A stretch of 5,178 bases of DNA, from the NCBI GenBank assembly GCA_023457175.1, contig JAEWMM010000271.1, positions 1 to 5,178 of the forward strand, written 5' to 3'. The stretch is from Bacillota bacterium (GTDB lineage: Bacteria > Bacillota > Clostridia > Oscillospirales > Ruminococcaceae). Of the stretch, positions 1 to 4,405 are shown piece after piece. The position numbers and the translations under genes are program-made. The notes beneath the pieces were generated by a model. It did no database searches. It saw only the letters and a program-made list of their open reading frames with translations, and had not been told where the DNA came from. Position 1 is the first letter of the stretch. Each line of letters opens with the position of its first letter.

Positions 1-344
1 GTGTATACCAGCGGCACATTCAGCGCCCGCGCGGCGCGTATGCCGGCCAAGCCGATGCCAAACTCCTGCTGGATATGGACGATATCGGGATTAAATTCCT
101 TGATTCTCTTTTTTAATGTCAGGCTCAGCGGGCTTGAAAGCCCGTAGCCGTAAATTCTTTTTACTTCCAGCGCGGGGCAACGCAGCACACCATCCTGAAC
201 GACATGCTCGCGCACGTCCTTATCGGCGGTTACAATCAGCACTTCGTGCCCGTTATGCATCAGACCCTCGCGCAGAATTTTGACATGTGTCACGACGCCG
301 TTGAGATAGGGGAGATAGGTTTCTACAAAAATTGCGATTCTCAC
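1..344 (-). CDS. Glycosyltransferase, GT4-like GT-B fold, N-terminal part (runs off left edge)
   Basis: This is the first 114 codons of a glycosyltransferase that continues beyond the window. The protein begins MRIAIFVETYLPYLNGVVTH, the typical opening of GT-B family 4 enzymes: a first beta strand, then the N-G-V-V-T/S loop (residues 15-19) near the donor/acceptor cleft. It continues with the GHEVLIVTAD strand (32-41) and PDIVHIQQEFGIG (86-98), matching the family's D-I-V-H-x-x-x-E-F region. The closest general pattern is the diacylglycerol glucosyltransferase / mannosyltransferase group that builds membrane glycolipids. The nucleotide-sugar binding C-terminal domain lies outside the window, so donor and acceptor cannot be named. 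The GTG start at 344 is chosen because GGAGGA (351-356, minus strand) precedes it by 6 bases and the next residues form the conserved first strand. No signal peptide or membrane segment is visible. It is transcribed divergently from the hprK operon. Confidence 0.88.
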   Translation of the reverse strand, partial: MRIAIFVETYLPYLNGVVTHVKILREGLMHNGHEVLIVTADKDVREHVVQDGVLRCPALEVKRIYGYGLSSPLSLTLKKRIKEFNPDIVHIQQEFGIGLAGIRAARALNVPLVY

Positions 345-350
345 AACGTT

Positions 351-356
351 TCCTCC
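351..356 (-). promoter_or_regulatory. Ribosome binding site deciding the GTG start of the glycosyltransferase
   Basis: The minus strand reads GGAGGA, 6 bases before the GTG at 344. This strong Shine-Dalgarno match fixes a non-ATG start that leads directly into the conserved MRIAIF strand. Confidence 0.85.
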
Positions 357-383
357 GAATATTTTTTATGCCGTCCGGCGGAT

Positions 384-482
384 TTATACTGTTTTTAAAC
401 GCAGCGCACCGTCAAAGCGACGCATACCAAAGAACACCGGCTCGTTTTTGAATATGATGCCATATAAGTTGCCTGTACCGGC
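384..482 (-). other. Short open stretch of unknown meaning in the glycosyltransferase leader
   Basis: Between an upstream TGA (485-483) and a TAA (386-384) on the minus strand there is a 32-codon open frame ending NEPVFFGMRRFDGALRLKTV. The only ATG inside (425-423) would give a 13-residue peptide, MRRFDGALRLKTV, and no clear ribosome binding site precedes it. The stretch has the look of coding sequence but no recognised family. It could be a leader peptide, the tail of a decayed gene, a dispersed intergenic repeat or chance. Confidence 0.2.
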
Positions 483-484
483 TC
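436..484. repeat. Direct repeat of octamer ACCGGCTC, two copies 41 bases apart
   Basis: ACCGGCTC occurs at 436-443 and again at 477-484, with loosely similar sequence after each copy (AATATGATGCC versus AATAATGCC). The 41-base offset is close to four helical turns, so both copies would face the same side of the DNA. The exact repeat is only 8 bases and its function is unknown. Confidence 0.35.
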
Positions 485-576
485 ATAATAATGCCCTGAG
501 TCAGCGGCTTATTTCATCAAAAGCAAGGAAAACGTGCCTGATTTTAATGCGTTTTTCAACAGACCGCAGCACAGTT

Positions 577-604
577 TTGACAGCCGTATCGCGGCTATTA
601 TACC
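577..604 (+). promoter_or_regulatory. Possible second, upstream promoter toward hprK
   Basis: A perfect -35 hexamer TTGACA (577-582) is followed after 16 bases by TATACC (599-604), which matches 4 of 6 -10 positions. Its -10 overlaps the minus-strand TATAAT (597-602), so the two could not be occupied at the same time. The spacer is almost filled by the inverted repeat at 582-596. It is weaker than the 653-681 promoter and may be fortuitous. Confidence 0.3.
582..596. repeat. Perfect inverted repeat, operator-like, AGCCG-5-CGGCT
   Basis: AGCCG (582-586) and CGGCT (592-596) are perfect reverse complements separated by TATCG. No T-run follows on either strand, so it is not a terminator. It lies between a TTGACA -35 and a TATACC -10 on the plus strand and just downstream of the minus-strand -10, where a bound repressor could block either promoter. 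An operator role is inferred from position only. Half-sites of 5 bases can occur by chance. Confidence 0.4.
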
Positions 605-625
605 ATTAAGCCGATAAAAAGAAAA
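597..625 (-). promoter_or_regulatory. Candidate extended -10 promoter for the glycosyltransferase
   Basis: On the minus strand TGGTATAAT (605 to 597) is a full extended -10 element: TG, one base, then consensus TATAAT. The -35 position 17 bases upstream reads TTTTCT (625-620), a poor match, which is usual for promoters with an extended -10. A start near 590 would give the glycosyltransferase a leader of roughly 245 bases. It stands back to back with the hprK promoter, with the A/T-rich 611-652 segment between them. No better minus-strand promoter was found closer to the gene. Confidence 0.5.
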
Positions 626-652
626 CAATAAAAGATTTTTTGAAGCGTTCGT

Positions 653-681
653 TTGAAAAAAGGCAAATATTCTTGTATAAT
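653..681 (+). promoter_or_regulatory. Sigma-A type promoter of the hprK operon
   Basis: A -35 hexamer TTGAAA (653-658) and a consensus -10 hexamer TATAAT (676-681) are separated by exactly 17 bases, the optimal housekeeping-sigma spacing. Transcription would be expected to begin near 688-690, giving an hprK leader of about 30 bases. Upstream (about 615-645) are A and T tracts that could act as an UP-like element. This is the best promoter in the window and is placed to drive hprK-murB-rapZ-whiA-dnaE. The call rests on sequence match only. Confidence 0.8.
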
Positions 682-717
682 GAAGCCATAGTATAAAAGG
701 TAAAGGTGCTGATAAGC

Positions 718-1689
718 ATGTCAACAAAGTTTCATATTACGCTCTCCAAGTTGATCGATGAATTCAAGCTGGAGACGATTTATCTTCCCACGCCTGCCGA
801 TCAAATCAATATTACCAGCGCCGAGGTCAACCGCCCCGGTCTTCAGATGGCGGGTTATTTTGAGGTGTTCGACAGCAACAGGGTCCAGATACTGGGCAAA
901 ACCGAGATGAGCTATCTGCACACGCTCGAAAAAGCTGTGGCCGCCGAGCGTCTTGAGCATCTTTTTTCGCTCAAGCCGCCCGTGGTTATTATCACCCGCA
1001 GTCTGGAGACCTGCCCGTCGCTGGTCGACGCGGCCAAGCATGCGCAGATTCCGCTGCTACGCACCGATGAGAACACCTGTTCGTTTATGTCCTCGCTGAT
1101 TTCGCAGCTCAACGTCGATCTGGCCCCGCGCATCACCCGGCACGGCGTACTCATGGAGCTGTTCGGCGACGGCGTGCTGATTCTGGGTGAGAGCGGCGTC
1201 GGCAAGAGCGAGGTTGCGGTAGAGCTGATTGTGCGCGGGCACCGTCTGGTGGCGGACGACGCGGTCGAAATCCGCAAGGTCTCAGGCAAGGCGCTGGTGG
1301 GCACCTCTCCGGACAATATCCGGCATTTTATGGAGCTGCGCGGCATAGGTGTTATTAATGCGCAGCGTATGTTTGGCATGCGCGCCGTTAAGATTACCGA
1401 GAAAATTCTGCTCATTGTGCAGCTTGAGCCATGGAGCGACGCAACGCCCTACGACCGTCTGGGCTTTGAAAATCAGGTCATGGATATTCTGGGCATCAAA
1501 ATTCCGTGCGTGACCATTCCGGTCAAGCCGGGCCGGAACCTCGCGGTTATCATCGAGGCGGCCACCATGAACCTGCGGCTTAAAAAGCTGGGCTACAGCG
1601 CGCCGCACGACCTGATGCGCGGCCTTGGCATGCCGGAGGATGAGCTGCCGCCGGTGGAGAAAATTGCGATAAACAGCTACTGGCAGTAA
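718..1689 (+). CDS. hprK: HPr kinase/phosphorylase
   Basis: This bifunctional enzyme phosphorylates HPr of the sugar phosphotransferase system on its regulatory serine and removes that phosphate again. It thereby sets carbon catabolite repression in Bacillota. The 323-residue length is normal. The N-terminal domain carries the family stretch VNRPGLQMAGYF and ILGKTEM. The catalytic domain has a conserved H142 (HGVLMELFGDG), the P-loop GESGVGKS (157-164), RGHRLVADD (173-181) with the acidic pair, the family signature MELRGIGVINAQRMFG (205-220), YDRLG (245-249) and the TIPVKPGRNLAVIIE loop (266-280). All key residues are present, so it should be active. The ATG at 718 is preferred over an in-frame GTG at 706: AGGTG (704-708) lies 9 bases before it, and the resulting N-terminus fits family length. 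It is the first gene of the operon. No HPr gene lies in this window. Confidence 0.96.
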   Translation: MSTKFHITLSKLIDEFKLETIYLPTPADQINITSAEVNRPGLQMAGYFEVFDSNRVQILGKTEMSYLHTLEKAVAAERLEHLFSLKPPVVIITRSLETCPSLVDAAKHAQIPLLRTDENTCSFMSSLISQLNVDLAPRITRHGVLMELFGDGVLILGESGVGKSEVAVELIVRGHRLVADDAVEIRKVSGKALVGTSPDNIRHFMELRGIGVINAQRMFGMRAVKITEKILLIVQLEPWSDATPYDRLGFENQVMDILGIKIPCVTIPVKPGRNLAVIIEAATMNLRLKKLGYSAPHDLMRGLGMPEDELPPVEKIAINSYWQ

Positions 1690-1697
1690 CGCTTATT

Positions 1698-1703
1698 AGG
1701 AGG
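1698..1703 (+). promoter_or_regulatory. Consensus ribosome binding site of murB
   Basis: AGGAGG stands 6 bases before the ATG at 1710 and lies in the 20-base gap after the hprK stop. It is the strongest translation signal in the operon and fixes the murB start. Confidence 0.85.
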
Positions 1704-1709
1704 AAACCC

Positions 1710-2630
1710 ATGTCGCAGACAGACAGCCTGAAGGCAAAGCTTCAGGAATCGGGATGCTTGATTTTATGCGAGGAGCCGATGAGCCGGCATACGTCCTTTC
1801 ATATCGGCGGGCCGGCTGAGCTTTTCATCACCCCCGCAAACGAGGCGCAGGCGGCGCAGGCCATCGCTTTTTGCCGTGCGCTGGAGGTTCCGGTTTATAT
1901 TGTAGGCAACGGCTCAAACCTGCTGGTGTCCGACGAGGGCCTGCGCGGCGCCGTCATTGCCTTTTCTCAGCCGATGGGCGGCATTACCCGTGAGGGGAAC
2001 ACGCTTTTGGCGCAGGCGGGTGCGACGCTCTCGCAGCTTTGCCGCTTTGCCCAGCAGCAGGGTCTTGCCGGTCTGGAATTTGCCTACGGCATTCCGGGCA
2101 GCGTGGGCGGTGCGGTCTATATGAACGCGGGCGCTTACGGCGGCGAGATGAGGGACGTGACGTCCTTTGTCCGCGCGCTGGACCAGGCCGGCTGTTTTGT
2201 CACTATACCGGCCGAGCAGGCGGGGTTTGCCTATCGCACCAGCCGTTTTCAAGCCGAGGGGCAGATTGTTTGCGCGGCCGATTTTGCGTTGACCCCCGAC
2301 GCGCCCGAAGCGATCGATATGCGTATGAAGGATATTCTTGCACGCCGGGTTGCCAAGCAGCCGCTCGAATTTCCGAGCGCGGGCAGCGCCTTTAAGCGCC
2401 CCCAAAACGGCTATGCCGCCGCGCTTATTGAAGAAAGCGGCCTAAAGGGCTTCTCTGTAGGCGGCGCGCAGGTCAGCGCCAAGCATGCGGGCTTTATTAT
2501 CAACACCGGCGGTGCTACCTGCTGCGATGTGCTGGCGCTTTTACAGGCGGTCAAAGACGCGGTTTACCGGCGTACCGGCGTGCTGCTTGAACCGGAAATC
2601 AAATACCTTGGCAAAAAAGAGGATAATTAA
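1710..2630 (+). CDS. murB: UDP-N-acetylenolpyruvoylglucosamine reductase
   Basis: This cytoplasmic flavoenzyme reduces UDP-GlcNAc-enolpyruvate to UDP-MurNAc with NADPH, the second committed step of peptidoglycan precursor synthesis after MurA. At 306 residues it has the length of type II MurB proteins, which lack the insertion found in the E. coli type. The FAD-binding PCMH-like domain shows HTSFHIGGPAELF (27-39), GNGSNLLV (66-73) and GLEFAYGIPGSVGGAVYMN (121-139). The MurB C-terminal domain shows the AYRTSRF motif (174-180) with the substrate-contacting arginine R176. PSAGSAFKRP (222-231) holds the proton-donating serine S226, and the terminal LEPEIKYLG carries the conserved glutamate region (E294/E296). 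All catalytic positions appear intact. It sits 20 bases after hprK and 2 bases before rapZ, so translation of murB and rapZ is probably coupled. Confidence 0.97.
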   Translation: MSQTDSLKAKLQESGCLILCEEPMSRHTSFHIGGPAELFITPANEAQAAQAIAFCRALEVPVYIVGNGSNLLVSDEGLRGAVIAFSQPMGGITREGNTLLAQAGATLSQLCRFAQQQGLAGLEFAYGIPGSVGGAVYMNAGAYGGEMRDVTSFVRALDQAGCFVTIPAEQAGFAYRTSRFQAEGQIVCAADFALTPDAPEAIDMRMKDILARRVAKQPLEFPSAGSAFKRPQNGYAAALIEESGLKGFSVGGAQVSAKHAGFIINTGGATCCDVLALLQAVKDAVYRRTGVLLEPEIKYLGKKEDN

Positions 2631-2632
2631 AA

Positions 2633-3487
2633 ATGGATTTTTTAGTCATTACCGGCCTTTCCGGCGCCGGAAAATCGCAGGCTGTCCACGCTTTGGAGGA
2701 TATCGGCTATTTTTGCATCGACAATATTCCGGCTGAGCTTTTGGAGCAGTTTATTACGCTGTGCCAGACCTCTGCCCGACATGATAAATACGCTGTTGTG
2801 ATCGATATTCGCAGTTGCTGTTACTTTGACGATTTTAGCGAGACGAGGAAAAAATTTACCGATAAGGGCTACAAGCTGCGCACCCTGTATCTCGACGCCG
2901 CCGATGAGGTACTGATCCGCCGCTTTAAAGAAACGCGCCGCAAGCATCCGCTGATGGACGATTCGGTCAAGGTTCTGCAGGAGGCTATTCTGCTTGAGCG
3001 CAAGGCCATGAGCCCGCTGCGCGAGTGCGCCGACTATCTGGTGGACACGTCAACGCTTTCAACCTCGCAGCTCAAAGAGCGTATCGTCTCCTTATTCTTT
3101 GCAAAAAGCAGCAACGCTATGGCGGTCACCGTTATGTCGTTTGGTTTTAAATACGGCGTTCCGGCGGACGCCGATATTGTGCTGGACGTACGCTGCCTAC
3201 CCAACCCGCATTACATACAGGAACTGCGTCCGCTGACCGGCTGTGATGAGCGGGTCAGCGACTATGTTTTCAGCTTCGAAGAGTCAAAGGGTCTGCTGAC
3301 CCATTATGATGCTATGATCGATTATTCGCTGCCGCTTTATGTGCGGGAGGGCAAAAGCAGCCTTGTGATCGCGTTTGGCTGCACCGGCGGCCGTCACCGT
3401 TCGGTTTCATTTGCCGAGCGGCTCGGTAATCGGCTTAAAGAAAGCCATGATTCGGTTTTGATTCTGCACCGTGATTATAAACGTTGA
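2633..3487 (+). CDS. rapZ: RapZ/YvcJ-family P-loop nucleotide-binding protein
   Basis: The 284-residue protein is a full-length RapZ family member. The N-terminal kinase-like domain has the Walker A motif GLSGAGKS (8-15), then ALEDIGYFCIDNIP, VIDIRS (56-61, Walker B-like), RRFKETRRKHPL and PLRECADYLVDTS. The C-terminal domain has SFGFKYGVPADADIVLDVR, LPNPHY, ELRPLTGCD and the phosphosugar-pocket loop GCTGGRHRS (249-257). In E. coli, RapZ delivers the small RNA GlmZ to RNase E and its C-terminal domain senses glucosamine-6-phosphate. In Bacillus subtilis the homologue YvcJ hydrolyses nucleotides and affects competence. The E. coli RNA target is not known in Bacillota, so the RNA role here is unproven. 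The ATG at 2633 has AGAGG (2618-2622) 10 bases upstream. It lies between murB and whiA, but no glmR/yvcK gene follows it. Confidence 0.95.
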   Translation: MDFLVITGLSGAGKSQAVHALEDIGYFCIDNIPAELLEQFITLCQTSARHDKYAVVIDIRSCCYFDDFSETRKKFTDKGYKLRTLYLDAADEVLIRRFKETRRKHPLMDDSVKVLQEAILLERKAMSPLRECADYLVDTSTLSTSQLKERIVSLFFAKSSNAMAVTVMSFGFKYGVPADADIVLDVRCLPNPHYIQELRPLTGCDERVSDYVFSFEESKGLLTHYDAMIDYSLPLYVREGKSSLVIAFGCTGGRHRSVSFAERLGNRLKESHDSVLILHRDYKR

Positions 3488-3488
3488 C

Positions 3489-3495
3489 GAGGTGA
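3489..3495 (+). promoter_or_regulatory. Ribosome binding site deciding the TTG start of whiA
   Basis: GAGGTGA extends the anti-Shine-Dalgarno match through the TGA side and begins just after the rapZ stop codon. It ends 7 bases before TTG at 3503. It supports this rare start codon, which leads into the family-typical MSYAARVKEEIY. Confidence 0.75.
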
Positions 3496-3502
3496 CGCAG
3501 CT

Positions 3503-4405
3503 TTGTCCTATGCAGCGCGTGTCAAAGAGGAAATCTATCTTTCGCGGCCGTCAAAAAGTCCGTACTACCGGGCGTTTTGTTACGGCCTGCTTTTAATGGG
3601 TAAAAATTTTGACAGCCGGAGCGTTTCGATCGCCACCGAGCATCTGACCGTCTCAAAGCTTTATGGCTTTGCCGTTAAAGACGCTATCGGCGTGCGCGCC
3701 GCCTTTTCAGAGCAGAAGGCTCCGCGCGGCGCGCAGCTTTACACCGTAGAATTACGCCGCACGGAGGATATCGGGCGGCTGCTGCGCGCCTTTGAGCACA
3801 GCGAGACGCATTTTAACCGTGGCTTGATGTCGGAAGAGAATCTGCCGATGTTTTTGGGCGGGGCGTTTATGGCCTGCGGCACCGTCAGCGAACCGGTCAA
3901 GAGCTATCATTTGGAGCTGACGCCGCCCGACGACGCGCTGGCGGACATGCTGTTTGAGCTGCTGTCAACCGCCGGCTATCCGCCCAAATCCACTGTGCGC
4001 CGCGGACAGACGGTATTGTATTTTAAAGAGAGCGAACAAATTGAGGATCTGCTGACTATGATGGGCGCGACTCGCTGCTCGCTGGAGCTGATGGAGACAA
4101 AAATCTACAAAGACCTGCGCAACCGCGCCAACAGGGCGGCTAACTGCGACGCGGCCAACGCCGGAAAGTTGTTTAAGGCTGCCGAAAAGCAGCTTGCAGA
4201 TATCGGGTTTTTGCGCGCGCATAATCTGCTTGAGACGCTGCCCCCGCAGACGGTGGCGGTGGCCCGCCTGCGGGAAGAAAACCCAGAGGCGTCGCTCTCC
4301 GAGCTCTCAAAGCTCTCGGGACTGTCCCGCTCCGGTATTAACCACCGATTAAACCAGCTTGCGCAGGCCGCGCAGCAGCTGCGCGAGACAGGGGAGGCGG
4401 TTTGA
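3503..4405 (+). CDS. whiA: DNA-binding protein WhiA
   Basis: WhiA is a conserved Gram-positive DNA-binding protein. It triggers sporulation septation in Streptomyces, and in Bacillus subtilis it affects division and chromosome segregation. This 300-residue copy has the family N-terminus (MSYAARVKEEIY, compare the usual MSFSxxVKEEL) and then a domain related to LAGLIDADG homing endonucleases with FLGGAFMACGTVSEP (117-131). As in other WhiA proteins, the endonuclease acidic residues are not evident, so no nuclease activity is expected. ETKIYKDLRNRANRAANCDAAN (198-219) is the conserved linker, and a C-terminal helix-turn-helix covers about 265-286 with the strongly conserved SGINHRL. The TTG start is supported by GAGGTGA upstream. 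Its stop overlaps the dnaE start by one base (TGATG). It follows rapZ after 15 bases, the classic rapZ-whiA neighbourhood but without glmR between them. Confidence 0.95.
   Translation: MSYAARVKEEIYLSRPSKSPYYRAFCYGLLLMGKNFDSRSVSIATEHLTVSKLYGFAVKDAIGVRAAFSEQKAPRGAQLYTVELRRTEDIGRLLRAFEHSETHFNRGLMSEENLPMFLGGAFMACGTVSEPVKSYHLELTPPDDALADMLFELLSTAGYPPKSTVRRGQTVLYFKESEQIEDLLTMMGATRCSLELMETKIYKDLRNRANRAANCDAANAGKLFKAAEKQLADIGFLRAHNLLETLPPQTVAVARLREENPEASLSELSKLSGLSRSGINHRLNQLAQAAQQLRETGEAV
4391..4397 (+). promoter_or_regulatory. Ribosome binding site of dnaE inside the end of whiA
   Basis: GGGGAGG within the last whiA codons lies 7 bases before ATG 4405. Together with the one-base stop/start overlap it suggests translational coupling as well as independent ribosome entry. 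Confidence 0.75.

Larger units (their letters stand above)
345..717. other. Divergent intergenic region between the glycosyltransferase and hprK
   Basis: This stretch of about 370 bases has no convincing protein gene. The right part (about 600-700) is AT-rich with A and T tracts and carries the promoters. The left part (about 345-580) is of mixed composition and would form a long 5' leader for the minus-strand glycosyltransferase if the minus promoter near 597-605 is used. It contains an octamer direct repeat (ACCGGCTC at 436-443 and 477-484), a 32-codon open stretch on the minus strand (482-384) and a perfect short inverted repeat (582-596). I saw no factor-independent terminator and no recognised riboswitch or T-box. 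I cannot assign the leader to any RNA family by eye. Confidence 0.7.

Noticed and set aside
370..380. GCCGTCCGGC hairpin as a terminator
   Set aside because: The stem is only about 4 pairs with a tiny loop, and no T-run follows directly on either strand. It also lies between a divergent pair where no transcript is expected to end.
204..398. 64-codon plus-strand open frame opposite the glycosyltransferase
   Set aside because: It is antisense to a well-supported conserved coding region and has no domain of its own.
383..415. Minus-strand TATAAA with TTGACG as a nearer promoter for the glycosyltransferase
   Set aside because: The spacer is 21 bases, too long for sigma-A. At a 17-base spacing the -35 is very poor.
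640..652. Possible CcpA cre site, TTGAAGCGTTCG, just upstream of the hprK -35
   Set aside because: The spacing between TG and the central CG is one base too short for the cre consensus, and the right arm lacks the expected CA.
509..727. 72-codon minus-strand open frame across the promoter region and hprK start
   Set aside because: It covers the consensus promoter and the start of hprK, has no good ribosome binding site and no recognisable domain. The hydrophobic look comes from AT-rich sequence.
1914..2405. Long minus-strand open frames opposite murB and other operon genes
   Set aside because: Such frames are expected in GC-leaning coding sequence. They show no family motifs, and the plus-strand genes have complete catalytic signatures.
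3851..3895. LAGLIDADG-like segment as a homing endonuclease or intron insertion
   Set aside because: This is the normal N-terminal domain of WhiA, which has lost nuclease residues. The reading frame is continuous, with the C-terminal helix-turn-helix present.
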